A DNA stretch of 64,000 nt from Trinickia violacea (lineage in GTDB: Bacteria > Pseudomonadota > Gammaproteobacteria > Burkholderiales > Burkholderiaceae). The translations under genes and the position numbers were made by a program. Position 1 is the first letter of the stretch, and every line of letters starts with the position of its first letter. This document shows positions 25,184 to 34,334 of the stretch, in pieces. The notes beneath the pieces were generated by a model. The model did no database searches and was not told where the DNA came from. It worked only from the letters and a program-made list of their open reading frames with translations. The DNA lies in NCBI RefSeq assembly GCF_005280735.1, contig NZ_CP040078.1, forward strand, positions 2,108,001-2,172,000, read 5' to 3'.

Positions 25184-26644
25184 CTATCGGCTTGCAACGG
25201 TCTCAGAATCCGTGGGGTTCCACCCCCCGCCGAGGGCCTTGAATGCGGCGACCGCTGCGTGTGCTGATTCCGCTTGCGCCTGCACCCGCTCATCCGAGGC
25301 GCGTAGCAGGTTATCGTCGGCCTGCAGGACTTCGATCAGGCTAACGACGCCTTGTTGATACGCCGCGAACGAGGCCGCTCGCGCCCGGCTCAGCGAAGTC
25401 ACACCCTGCGCGAGAACGGCAGCCTGCTCCTCGCGCTTGACGAGTGCCGAGAAAGAATTCTCGACGTCCTCCGTTGCGTGCAGTGCTGCAAGCCGGTACG
25501 CGGCAAGCATCTCGGCTTCCTGGCCTTTGGCCTCATTAATCTGCGCATTGATGCGGCCGAAATCGAACAGACGCCAGCGCAGCCCAAGCACGCCGGCAGC
25601 CTGACTGGCGCCGCTACTGAACAGGTTGCCGCTGGCAACCGAGGTGGCGCTCCCAATCAGTCCACTGAGCGACAGCTTGGGGTAATACTCGGCTATTGCC
25701 ACGCCGATACGCGCGTTCGATGCAGCAAGGCGACGCTCGGCCACGATCAGATCAGGCCGACGCCTGAGCAACTCGCCAGGCGATCCGGCGCCCGCGATTC
25801 GCGGGGCGGCCGGGATATCGCCGCCCTCGAGCAGTCCCGCCCGATGCGTGCCGGGCTGTGAACCCAGCATCACATCCAGCGCGTTCATCGCCGCATCCAG
25901 GCCCGCCTCGAGGACCGGGATGGATGCCTGAACCTGCGCCAGCGCGCCTTCAGCCTGGCTCACCTGAAGGTCGGCCGCCAGGCCTTTCCCGTACAGAAGC
26001 TTGATGGTCGAAAGCAGGTCCTGCTGCGTTTGCAACTGCTTGCGGGCCACCTGCAGACGAGCCTGCAATCCACGAATGGTGATGTAGATGTCGGCAGTCT
26101 GAGCCGCCACAGCCAGGCGCGTGGCGACCTCGCCGGCCTCTGAAGCCTGATAGTCGTCGAGTGCCGCTTCCCGCCCGCGACGCAGGCCACCAAACACATC
26201 CAGTTCCCAGCTCGCGCTGAAATTGGCCTCGTAGTCGTTGCCATAGCGATCGAAACCGGGCGTCGAGTTCAGGACCCGTCCCAAGGGAGTTTCAACCGAC
26301 TGGTAGACCCGGGCCGCCTGGCCGCTGAGATTGCCGGACGGCAGCAACGCGGCATTCGCCGCCCCGACTCCTGCGCGCGCCTGTGAGACGCGTGCGTTGG
26401 CTTGTGCGAGGTCCAGGTTTTGTTCCAGGGCGAATGTGACGAATCGTGTCAGTTGCGGATCACCAAAACCTGTCCACCACGTTACGAGATCAGCACTGGC
26501 CACCGCGTTCCGGTGACCCACCGCGGTCTGGCCCTGGAACTGCACGGGCATGGCGACATTGGGCCGGACATAATCTGGACCGACAGCGCAGCCTGTCGAG
26601 AGGCTGGCGACGATGACCGTGGCAAGGAGATGTTTGGGTAGCAT
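25184..26644 (-). CDS. RND efflux outer-membrane factor, NodT/OprM family lipoprotein
   Basis: A 486-residue TolC-like outer-membrane channel. The N-terminal signal ends in a lipobox, LSTGCAVGPDYVRP, with lipidated Cys. The two OEP repeats are recognisable, including VTWWTGFGDPQL and RRPDLIVAERRLAASNARIGVA. The start at 26644 gives the expected lipoprotein signal; the frame is open to 26737, across the operator, and that extension was rejected. It is divergent from tetR and separate from the pump genes, but all three promoters carry the same operator type. Confidence 0.92.
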   Translation of the reverse strand: MLPKHLLATVIVASLSTGCAVGPDYVRPNVAMPVQFQGQTAVGHRNAVASADLVTWWTGFGDPQLTRFVTFALEQNLDLAQANARVSQARAGVGAANAALLPSGNLSGQAARVYQSVETPLGRVLNSTPGFDRYGNDYEANFSASWELDVFGGLRRGREAALDDYQASEAGEVATRLAVAAQTADIYITIRGLQARLQVARKQLQTQQDLLSTIKLLYGKGLAADLQVSQAEGALAQVQASIPVLEAGLDAAMNALDVMLGSQPGTHRAGLLEGGDIPAAPRIAGAGSPGELLRRRPDLIVAERRLAASNARIGVAIAEYYPKLSLSGLIGSATSVASGNLFSSGASQAAGVLGLRWRLFDFGRINAQINEAKGQEAEMLAAYRLAALHATEDVENSFSALVKREEQAAVLAQGVTSLSRARAASFAAYQQGVVSLIEVLQADDNLLRASDERVQAQAESAHAAVAAFKALGGGWNPTDSETVASR

Positions 26645-26668
26645 GAGCGTCTTTACGAGGTTTCTGTT

Positions 26669-26692
26669 GTGACTATAATACCAAATGGTCAC
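26669..26692. promoter_or_regulatory. TetR-type operator O1 (GTGAC-N14-GTCAC)
   Basis: An inverted repeat GTGAC-N14-GTCAC lies between the divergent outer-membrane factor and tetR starts. A perfect TATAAT (26674-26679) lies inside the repeat on the plus strand, so a bound dimer would block tetR and the channel gene together. The same repeat with identical spacing occurs at 27354-27377. Confidence 0.65.
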
Positions 26693-26720
26693 AGGTTGTC
26701 CATTCCTGTATGCTATGCCC

Positions 26721-27338
26721 ATGAAACACACCACCACTCCCTCCGTTCCCGCGCGCGGCCCAGCCGATCACGAGGTACGGGACCAGATCGTTGCCGCTGC
26801 CACCGAGCACTTCAGCCGGTATGGGTACGAGAAAACGACGGTCTCTGACCTCGCCAAGGCGATCGGGTTTTCCAAGGCCTACATCTACAAGTTCTTCGAA
26901 TCCAAGCAGGCCATTGGCGAGATGATCTGCGTCAACTGCCTGCACGAAATCGAAAGCGAGGTTCGGACAGCCGTCGCAGAGACCGATCTGCCGCCGGAGA
27001 AGCTGCGACGGATGTTCAAAGTCTTCGCCGAAGCGAGCCTCAAGCTGTTTTTCCGGGACCGCAAGCTTTATGACATCGCCGCATCGGCCGCCACGGAAAA
27101 CTGGCAGGTCGTGCAAGCCTATGAGGCACGTGTCCAGGAGCTGCTGCAGGAAGTTCTGCAGGAAGGCCGGCAAAGCGGCGACTTCGAGCGCAAGACGCCG
27201 CTCGACGAAACCGCGATGGCGATCTATCTGGTGCTGCGCCCCTACCTCAATCCGCTGTTGCTTCAGTACAACCGGGATACCACCGAGGTCGCGCCTGCGC
27301 AGCTGTCCAGCCTGGTACTCCGTAGCCTGTCGCCCTGA
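26721..27338 (+). CDS. TetR/AcrR-family repressor of the RND pump
   Basis: A 205-residue regulator with an N-terminal helix-turn-helix, IVAAATEHFSRYGYEKTTV then AIGFSKAYIYKFFESKQAIG, typical of TetR. The C-terminal domain is the ligand-binding and dimerisation part. It is flanked by identical operator repeats, one before its own start and one before the pump genes, which makes autoregulated repression of the efflux system very likely. An in-frame ATG six bases upstream (26715) is equally possible; neither has a clear ribosome site. Confidence 0.9.
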   Translation: MKHTTTPSVPARGPADHEVRDQIVAAATEHFSRYGYEKTTVSDLAKAIGFSKAYIYKFFESKQAIGEMICVNCLHEIESEVRTAVAETDLPPEKLRRMFKVFAEASLKLFFRDRKLYDIAASAATENWQVVQAYEARVQELLQEVLQEGRQSGDFERKTPLDETAMAIYLVLRPYLNPLLLQYNRDTTEVAPAQLSSLVLRSLSP

Positions 27339-27353
27339 TCGGGGTCACGTTTT

Positions 27354-27377
27354 GTGACTGTTGACTGATTTAGTCAC
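27354..27377. promoter_or_regulatory. TetR-type operator O2 (GTGAC-N14-GTCAC)
   Basis: A second copy of the GTGAC-N14-GTCAC inverted repeat, sharing TTGTGACT with O1, lies 45 bp upstream of the membrane fusion protein start. It presumably controls the adaptor-pump-SDR transcript. Confidence 0.65.
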
Positions 27378-27422
27378 TAGTACCATAATGAAAGCCATCA
27401 TCACTTCATCGATGGGACTTTC

Positions 27423-28538
27423 ATGTTCTCGCGTCGCCTCGCCACCTCCGCACTCGCCTGTGCGCTGCCGCTTGCGCTAGCGGCCTGCGGTGAAAAAACA
27501 CCGTCCGATCCGCGCACCGAGGTACCTCTGGTGCGCACGGCCATCGTTCAGGGCGCCATCCCCGCGTCCCGTTCGTTCACAGGGACCGTCGCGGCACGCG
27601 TGCAGAGCGACCTGGGTTTCCGTGTTTCCGGCAAGGTGCTGGAACGGCTTGTGGATGCCGGCCAATCCGTCAAACGCGGCCAGCCGCTGATGCGCCTCGA
27701 CCCCATCGATCTCAAGCTTGCCGCGCAAGCCCGGCAGGAGGCGGTCACCGCCGCGCGGGCGCGAGCGCGGCAGACCGCACAGGATGAGGAGCGCTATCGC
27801 GACCTGCGCGGCACGGGCGCGATCTCGGCTTCGGCCTACGATCAGGCCAAGGCTGCCGCCGATGCCGCCAAGGCGCAGCTCAGCGCGGCTGAGGCCGACG
27901 CTGACGTCGCGCGCAATGCGACTGGCTATGCCGAACTGGTGGCTGACGGCGATGGCGTCGTGATGGAAACGCTCGCGGAACCGGGTCAGGTCATCAGCGC
28001 AGGCCAGCCCGTGGTACGTCTGGCCCACGCCGGAAGCCGCGAGGCCGTGATCCAGTTGCCAGAGACGCTGCGCCCGCCAATCGGCTCGGTTGCACAAGCG
28101 ACGCTGTTCGGCGGCAACGGCGCGAGCGAACCGGCCACGCTGCGCCAGCTCTCCGACTCGGCCGATCCCCGGACCCGCACCTTCGAAGCACGGTACGTGC
28201 TGCAACGCGTTCTTGCCAGCGCGCCGCTAGGCGCCACGGTGACGGTGCAGATTCCGGACGCGCGTTCTGCGGTGCAAGGCGGCTTGCAGGTGCCGATCGG
28301 TGCGCTGCTTGACGCGGGCAAGGGCCCGGGCGTGTGGGTGATCAACGGCGAGCCGGCGAAGGTTTCGTGGCGGCCCGTTACCGTCGAACATCTGGACGAC
28401 GACAGCGCCTGCATTTCTGCTGGACTGAGGCAAGGCGACCGGGTCGTCGCGCTCGGCGCCCAGTTGCTGCGCGAAGGCGAACCGGTCCGTGTGTCAGGCC
28501 AGGTCGTCGCGATGGCGAGCGAAGGAGCACGTCCGTGA
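27423..28538 (+). CDS. RND efflux periplasmic adaptor (membrane fusion protein)
   Basis: A 371-residue lipoprotein adaptor. The lipobox LAACGEK puts the lipidated Cys at residue 22. The barrel-sandwich halves are visible as VAARVQSDLGFRVSGKVLERLVDAGQSVKRGQPLMRL and, after an alpha-hairpin rich in Ala and Gln, ELVADGDGVVMETLAEPGQVI. It links the inner-membrane pump to the outer-membrane channel. Its TGA overlaps the GTG start of the pump gene (GTGA), so translation is coupled. Confidence 0.92.
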   Translation: MFSRRLATSALACALPLALAACGEKTPSDPRTEVPLVRTAIVQGAIPASRSFTGTVAARVQSDLGFRVSGKVLERLVDAGQSVKRGQPLMRLDPIDLKLAAQARQEAVTAARARARQTAQDEERYRDLRGTGAISASAYDQAKAAADAAKAQLSAAEADADVARNATGYAELVADGDGVVMETLAEPGQVISAGQPVVRLAHAGSREAVIQLPETLRPPIGSVAQATLFGGNGASEPATLRQLSDSADPRTRTFEARYVLQRVLASAPLGATVTVQIPDARSAVQGGLQVPIGALLDAGKGPGVWVINGEPAKVSWRPVTVEHLDDDSACISAGLRQGDRVVALGAQLLREGEPVRVSGQVVAMASEGARP

Positions 28539-31500
28539 GCGAAGGTCGATTCAATCTGTCGGCGCTCGCCGTGCGCGAGCGCGCGGTCACGCTGTTCCTT
28601 ATCTGCCTGATCTCGCTGGCCGGGCTAGTGTCCTTCTTCAAGCTGGGTCGCGCAGAAGATCCCGCCTTCACGGTCAAGGTGATGACCATCATCACCGCGT
28701 GGCCGGGCGCCACCGCACAGGAAATGCATGACCAGGTCGCCGAGAAGATCGAAAAGCGCATGCAGGAGCTGCGCTGGTACGACCGGACCGAGACCTATAC
28801 GCGCCCCGGGTTGGCCTTCACGACGTTGACGCTGCTCGACAGCACGCCTCCGTCGGAAGTACAGGAGCAGTTCTACCAGGCGAGGAAAAAGATCGGCGAC
28901 GAGGCCGCCAACCTGCCGCCCGGCGTGATCGGGCCGATAGTCAATGACGAATATGCTGACGTCACCTTTGCCATCTTCGCGCTGAAGGCCAGGGGCGAAC
29001 CGCAGCGCCTGCTCGTGCGCGATGCCGAGACCCTGCGCCAACGGCTGCTGCATGTGCCTGGCGTGAAGAAGGTCAATATCATCGGCGAACAGGCCGAGCG
29101 CATCTACGTCCAGTTTTCGCATGACCGGCTGGCGACGCTCGGCGTCAGCCCGCAGGACGTGTTCGCCGCGCTCAATGGCCAGAATGCGCTGACGCCGGCC
29201 GGCTCCATGGAGACCAAAGGTCCGGAGGTGTTCATCCGGCTGGACGGCGCCTTTGACAACCTGCAGAAGATCCGTGACACGCCCGTCGTTGTGCAGGGCC
29301 GCACGCTGAAGTTGTCGGACATCGCCAGCGTTGAGCGCGGTTATGAAGATCCGGCAACGTTCATGATCCGCAACAACGGCGAACCCGCGCTGCTGCTGGG
29401 TATCGTCATGCGCGATGGCTGGAATGGGCTCGACCTCGGCAAGGCGCTGGACAGCGAGGTCGGTGCAATCAACGCCGGGCTGCCGCTAGGCATGAGCCTG
29501 ACCAAGGTCACCGATCAGGCCGTCAACATTCATTCGGCGGTCGACGAATTCATGCTCAAGTTTTTCGCCGCGCTGCTGGTCGTCATGCTCGTGAGTTTCG
29601 TGAGCATGGGCTGGCGCGCGGGCCTGGTGGTTGCCGCCGCCGTGCCGTTGACGCTGGCCATCGTGTTCGTGGTGATGGCCGCCACAGGCAAGAACTTCGA
29701 CCGCATCACCCTGGGATCCCTGATCCTGGCGCTGGGCCTGCTGGTGGACGACGCGATCATCGCCATCGAAATGATGGTCGTGAAGATGGAGGAAGGCTAC
29801 AGCCGCGTGGCCGCATCCGCCTACGCGTGGAGCCATACCGCCGCGCCCATGCTATCGGGCACGCTGGTGACAGCCGTCGGCTTCATGCCCAACGGCTTCG
29901 CCCGATCCACCGCCGGTGAATACACCAGCAACATGTTCTGGATCGTCGGCATCGCGCTGATCGCATCGTGGGTCGTCGCCGTGGTCTTCACGCCGTACCT
30001 CGGAGTGAAGATGTTGCCCGACTTCAAGAAGGTGGAAGGGGGGCACGATGCGATCTACGACACGCCCCGCTACAACCGTTTCCGCCAGTTGCTGACGCGC
30101 GTGATCGCGCGCAAATGGCTCGTCGCCGGTTCGGTCGTGGGCCTGTTCGTGCTCGCCATTCTCGGCATGGCGATCGTCAAGAAACAGTTCTTCCCCATCT
30201 CCGACCGTCCCGAAGTGCTGGTCGAGGTGCAGATGCCCTATGGCACGTCGATTTCTCAAACCAGCGCAGCCACGGCGAAAGTCGAAGCGTGGCTCGCGAA
30301 GCAAAATGACGCGAGAATCGTCACCGTGTACGTCGGGCAGGGTGCGCCGCGTTTCTATCTGGCGATGGGACCGGAATTACCCGATCCATCATTCGCCAAG
30401 ATCGTGGTTCGCACGGACAGCCAGGACGAGCGCGACGCATTGAAGCAGCGGCTGCGTCAGGCCATCGCAGGCGGTCTCGTCCCGGAAGCGCGCGTGCGGG
30501 TCACGCAACTCGTGTTCGGTCCATATTCGCCGTTCCCGGTGGCCTACCGGATCACGGGCCCCGATCCCGACAAGTTGCGCGATATCGCGGCCGAGGTCCA
30601 GCGCGTGATGGTAAACAGCCCGATGATGCGCACGGTCAATGCCGACTGGGGCACGCGCTCGCCGTCGCTGCACTTCACGTTACAGCAGGACCGTCTGCAG
30701 GCGGTGGGACTGACGTCCAGCGTCGTCGCACAACAACTGCAGTTTTTGCTCACCGGTGTGCCCGTCACCGCCGTGCGCGAGGATATTCGAACCGTGCAGG
30801 TCATCGCGCGTTCGGCGGGCGATGTGCGGCTCGACCCCGCGCGGCTCGGCGACTTCACGCTGGCCGGCGCGAATGGACAGCGCATTCCGCTGTCCCAGAT
30901 CGGCAAGGTCGACGTGCGGATGGAGGAGCCGATCATGCGCTGGCGCGATCGCATGCCGACGATCACGGTGCGCGGCGATATCGCCGATGGCCTGCAGCCG
31001 CCGGATGTCTCGACCGCCATCACGAGGCAGATTCAGCCCATCATGGCCAGACTACCGGGCGGCTATCGGATCGAGGAAGCCGGCTCCATCGAGGAATCGG
31101 GCAAGGCGACGACCGCGATGCTACCGCTGTTCCCGATCATGCTGGCGATCACGCTGATCATCATCATCTTTCAGGTGCGTTCGATCTCCGCGATGGTGAT
31201 GGTGTTCATGACGAGCCCGCTCGGCCTGACCGGCGTCGTGCCGACGTTGATCCTGTTCCAGCAGCCGTTCGGCATCAACGCGCTGGTCGGCCTCATTGCG
31301 CTGTCGGGCATCCTGATGCGCAACACGCTGATCCTGATCGGGCAGATCCACCAGAACGAGCAGGCGGGACTTGACCCGTTCCACGCGGTCGTCGAAGCCA
31401 CCGTGCAGCGTGCGCGCCCGGTGATCCTGACTGCGATGGCCGCGGTCCTCGCGTTCATTCCGCTGACCCATTCGGTGTTCTGGGGCACGCTCGCCTACAC

Positions 31501-31675
31501 GCTGATCGGCGGCACCTTCGCCGGGACCCTGCTGACGCTGGTGTTCCTGCCGGCCATGTATTCGATCTGGTTCAGGATTCGGCCAGGCAACCCCGCGGGT
31601 TCGCACAAGGGCCGCCACGAGCATGCCTCACCTCCCGAACCGACGCTGCAGGACGCGCTCGACGCGCGCAGTTAA
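28535..31675 (+). CDS. RND efflux pump, inner-membrane permease (AcrB family)
   Basis: A 1046-residue proton-driven exporter with the full AcrB layout: one N-terminal transmembrane helix, a porter domain, helices 2-6, a second porter domain and helices 8-12. The proton-relay Asp pair is present in LGLLVDDAIIAIEMMV. Other landmarks are ITAWPGATAQEMHDQVAEKI near the start and GLIALSGILMRNTLILIGQI in the second half. The GTG at 28535 overlaps the adaptor stop. It belongs to the small-molecule branch with short porter loops; the drug substrate cannot be told from sequence. Confidence 0.94.
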   Translation: MSEGRFNLSALAVRERAVTLFLICLISLAGLVSFFKLGRAEDPAFTVKVMTIITAWPGATAQEMHDQVAEKIEKRMQELRWYDRTETYTRPGLAFTTLTLLDSTPPSEVQEQFYQARKKIGDEAANLPPGVIGPIVNDEYADVTFAIFALKARGEPQRLLVRDAETLRQRLLHVPGVKKVNIIGEQAERIYVQFSHDRLATLGVSPQDVFAALNGQNALTPAGSMETKGPEVFIRLDGAFDNLQKIRDTPVVVQGRTLKLSDIASVERGYEDPATFMIRNNGEPALLLGIVMRDGWNGLDLGKALDSEVGAINAGLPLGMSLTKVTDQAVNIHSAVDEFMLKFFAALLVVMLVSFVSMGWRAGLVVAAAVPLTLAIVFVVMAATGKNFDRITLGSLILALGLLVDDAIIAIEMMVVKMEEGYSRVAASAYAWSHTAAPMLSGTLVTAVGFMPNGFARSTAGEYTSNMFWIVGIALIASWVVAVVFTPYLGVKMLPDFKKVEGGHDAIYDTPRYNRFRQLLTRVIARKWLVAGSVVGLFVLAILGMAIVKKQFFPISDRPEVLVEVQMPYGTSISQTSAATAKVEAWLAKQNDARIVTVYVGQGAPRFYLAMGPELPDPSFAKIVVRTDSQDERDALKQRLRQAIAGGLVPEARVRVTQLVFGPYSPFPVAYRITGPDPDKLRDIAAEVQRVMVNSPMMRTVNADWGTRSPSLHFTLQQDRLQAVGLTSSVVAQQLQFLLTGVPVTAVREDIRTVQVIARSAGDVRLDPARLGDFTLAGANGQRIPLSQIGKVDVRMEEPIMRWRDRMPTITVRGDIADGLQPPDVSTAITRQIQPIMARLPGGYRIEEAGSIEESGKATTAMLPLFPIMLAITLIIIIFQVRSISAMVMVFMTSPLGLTGVVPTLILFQQPFGINALVGLIALSGILMRNTLILIGQIHQNEQAGLDPFHAVVEATVQRARPVILTAMAAVLAFIPLTHSVFWGTLAYTLIGGTFAGTLLTLVFLPAMYSIWFRIRPGNPAGSHKGRHEHASPPEPTLQDALDARS

Positions 31676-31710
31676 AGCGCGATCAATTTACTGTATCGAA
31701 GGAAACTGCC

Positions 31711-32517
31711 ATGCCCAATTCCAAAGTGGTCGTTGTGACCGGCGTGTCGTCTGGTATCGGACGCGCGACCGCAGAGAAGTTCGCGAAGCGCGGGTGCCGC
31801 GTATTTGGCACCGTGCGCAGCATTGCAAAAACGGCGCAATTGGCCCGCGTCGAGCTGATAGAGATGGATGTGCGCGACGATGCTTCCGTTCGAACCGCGA
31901 TTCACACGATCATCGATCGCGCTGGGCGCATCGACGTGCTCGTCAACAATGCCGGCGCCACGCTGATCGGAGCTGTGGAGGAAACGTCGGTTACCGAAGC
32001 GGCCGCGCTGTTCGACACCAACGTATTCAGCATTCTGCGTACGACCCAGGCCGTGCTTCCGCACATGCGGGCACAACGGGGAGGAAGGGTCGTCAATGTC
32101 AGTTCGGTGCTTGGGTTTCTTCCAGCACCGTATATGGGTCTCTATTCGGCGTCCAAGCACGCCGTCGAGGGGCTGACTGAAACCCTAGACCATGAGGTGC
32201 GCCAGTTCGGCATCCGGCTAACGCTGGTTGAGCCGTCCTTTACCAGAACCAATCTCGATGTCAATGCACCACAGGTGAGTTCGAAAATCGCCGACTATGA
32301 CCGCGAGCGTGCGCTTGCATCGAGCGCAGTCGTCAACAGTGTCAAAGGTGCCCCCGCACCCGATGGCGTGGCAAACACAATTGTAGAAGCCGCGCTTGGC
32401 AAATGGCGCATGCGTCTCACGCCGGCAGGGCAGGCATCTCTCTTGAGGAAATTGCGGCGCTTCATGCCGGCTGCTCCCGTCGATGCAAGTTTGAGGAAAA
32501 CATTCGGGCTCCCGTGA
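31711..32517 (+). CDS. Short-chain dehydrogenase/reductase
   Basis: A 268-residue classical SDR. The NAD(P) loop is TGVSSGIGRATA, followed by NNAG in VLVNNAGATLIG, and the catalytic YxxxK in YSASKHAVEGL. The stretch RVFGTVRS resembles NADP-dependent carbonyl reductases that lie next to efflux operons. AGGAAACTGCC precedes the ATG, 35 bp after the pump gene, so it is probably the last gene of the TetR-controlled unit. Substrate unknown. Confidence 0.88.
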   Translation: MPNSKVVVVTGVSSGIGRATAEKFAKRGCRVFGTVRSIAKTAQLARVELIEMDVRDDASVRTAIHTIIDRAGRIDVLVNNAGATLIGAVEETSVTEAAALFDTNVFSILRTTQAVLPHMRAQRGGRVVNVSSVLGFLPAPYMGLYSASKHAVEGLTETLDHEVRQFGIRLTLVEPSFTRTNLDVNAPQVSSKIADYDRERALASSAVVNSVKGAPAPDGVANTIVEAALGKWRMRLTPAGQASLLRKLRRFMPAAPVDASLRKTFGLP

Positions 32518-32703
32518 GCCCTGACCTCCCGCGGTAATGCGGGCCGACCCGTCGCGCCAACGGCTCCAGGAGACGCCCGGAGACCGCTAACACGTGGTTC
32601 GCTTCAGACGCCCATGGTCATGACCACTTCGGCGCCTCGCAACCGCTCCTCTGCAGCAGCGGGAATGCTGCCAGGTAAGCGGATAGAGCCCGGATACGCA
32701 GAT

Positions 32704-33177
32704 ATGCAAAATCGAAATCCTGAATCGTCGATGCTCGACCTTGGAGAAATATCCGCGGTCGCACTGAACCACTTTTTTGCCCAGCGCGCAATGCGCGCTT
32801 TCTGGACTCACTTCGACGAAGCGCTGCGGCATACGGACGTCAACGCCTCCCAGTTTTGCATGCTCGTCTTGCTGCATCTCCGCGAACCAATAGTTTTCGG
32901 CGACATGGCAGCAGAACTGGAAATGGACCGATCGAATCTGTCGGCCAATCTGGCACCATTGTTCCGCCGCAGGCTCATTTCAACGATCTCCCACGAAGCA
33001 GATCGACGGAAACGTCAGCTCGTCATGACGTCCGAAGGCCGAAAAGCTGTAGCTTCCGCAGTGAGCCCCTGGATGCGAGCCTATCAGGATACCTTTGCGT
33101 TTGTGAGACTGATTGATCTCGATTCAATGCGTGATCTTTTCCACGTGATTCGGGATATGAAAGAGCTCGACGCCTGA
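32704..33177 (+). CDS. MarR-family winged-helix regulator
   Basis: A 157-residue regulator with the MarR core: SQFCMLVLLHLREPIVFGDM, ELEMDRSNLSANLAPLFRR as recognition helix, and the wing ISHEADRRKRQLVMTSEGR. The start is uncertain: an in-frame ATG at 32614 would add 30 residues, and neither has a good ribosome site; the shorter form matches the usual MarR length. It follows the efflux-linked SDR by about 190 bp with no gene between, and its target is unknown. Confidence 0.85.
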   Translation: MQNRNPESSMLDLGEISAVALNHFFAQRAMRAFWTHFDEALRHTDVNASQFCMLVLLHLREPIVFGDMAAELEMDRSNLSANLAPLFRRRLISTISHEADRRKRQLVMTSEGRKAVASAVSPWMRAYQDTFAFVRLIDLDSMRDLFHVIRDMKELDA

Positions 33178-33319
33178 ACGACGCCAGCGGCGCTCCTGCT
33201 CGCCCGGAATCTCGACTGCCGCTACGCAATGACTAGCCCGGGGAGCCACAAGACGGCCCTGCCGCCCGGAGGATTATCGTGACCTGACATACGTCGGTCG
33301 CGTCGATCCAGTTCGGAGC

Positions 33320-33787
33320 ACGGGGAGCCGACGCAAAGTGGCAATCGCGTGGCCACGAGGTTAAAGGGACCTACCGGGCTTCCGGAGAACCAAGGCCTTT
33401 AACAATATTCTCGCGTACTCGCTCGCGAATCTTGGTCGGCGCAAGGGTGTGCCCGATCGTCTCGCAGTGGCGGTCGTGGGCGATATCAGCGACGCGAAGG
33501 GAATCGTCATGGCGCTTGTCAACGAGATCGGTTTCGATTCCGTCGACGGCGGTCCGCTCGAAGAATCCTGGCGGCAACAGCGGTCCACGCCAGCATACTG
33601 CTGCGATTACGACGCGGAGGTGACGCGCAAGGCACTCGCTGCGGCGGTTAAGGGCGATGCTTCACGGAAACGCGACCAAGTGCCCACGTTTTTTGCGAGG
33701 CTCGGCTCTCATCCCAGTCATGATGATGTTGTGAATGCAATATCTGCGCAGTACAACCGTGTATTCGTCGACCGGCGATGGCCGTAG
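33320..33787 (+). pseudogene. Decayed NADPH-dependent F420-reductase-family oxidoreductase
   Basis: From 33392 the frame reads KAFNNILAYSLANLGRRKG, then VAVVGDISDAKGIVMALV and DGGPLEESWRQQRSTP, the C-terminal two-thirds of this family. The N-terminal Rossmann half is gone: a stop (TAA at 33362) cuts the frame. A short remnant reading GADAKWQSRGHEVK lies in another frame at 33324-33365. The sequence therefore carries both a frameshift and an internal deletion and cannot make a functional enzyme. Confidence 0.75.
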
Positions 33788-34334
33788 TGGGTAGGTCGCC
33801 ATGGTTAACGACAAATCCGCCACTTGCCGATCTCGGCAGGCTCACAGCAGGGATATTGGCGCTTCCCCTTCAGACATCGATTGCCAATATGTTCCTGCCA
33901 ATGCACCTTTGCCAGATTGTCTTGGAGGAACAAAGGACGGTTGAACGCGCGGATGCCATGGTGCGAGGGGACCGATCGCCTTCGTCGATGACGAGGATGT
34001 ATTTACCTTGCCGCCATTCGCTCCGTCACGGCCTCGTATCTCATAGATCGCCCCTACCGAATGCGTAGCTACGACCCCTGCTGCCGGCGCGCCGTTGGAG
34101 TTGCAAAGGCCGGTGTCAGAGGCGAAGCAGTCGTCTCAATGACACTGTCTCAGCGAAAGCGAACGGCGCTTGTTGGCCGCGAGCCGCCCGACGCAGGCGA
34201 ACGCGGCGTGCCTAGTGGAGCGAAGGTCCAGTCGACCAGGCCGCTGACAAAATTATTTGTGCGCGGTTGAAACCCTCGCGCTGCAAGGCGCCGCCGTCCG
34301 AAGTGAGTTCCGTGGGCGCGCTACCAAGGTTCGG
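33788..34334. other. 547-bp stretch with no supported gene
   Basis: Only short frames of 69-96 codons are open, none with a ribosome site, a recognisable motif or Burkholderia-like codon use. It lies between a pseudogene and a convergent lipoprotein gene and looks like degraded accessory DNA. No tRNA, repeat or insertion-sequence end was recognised. Confidence 0.6.
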
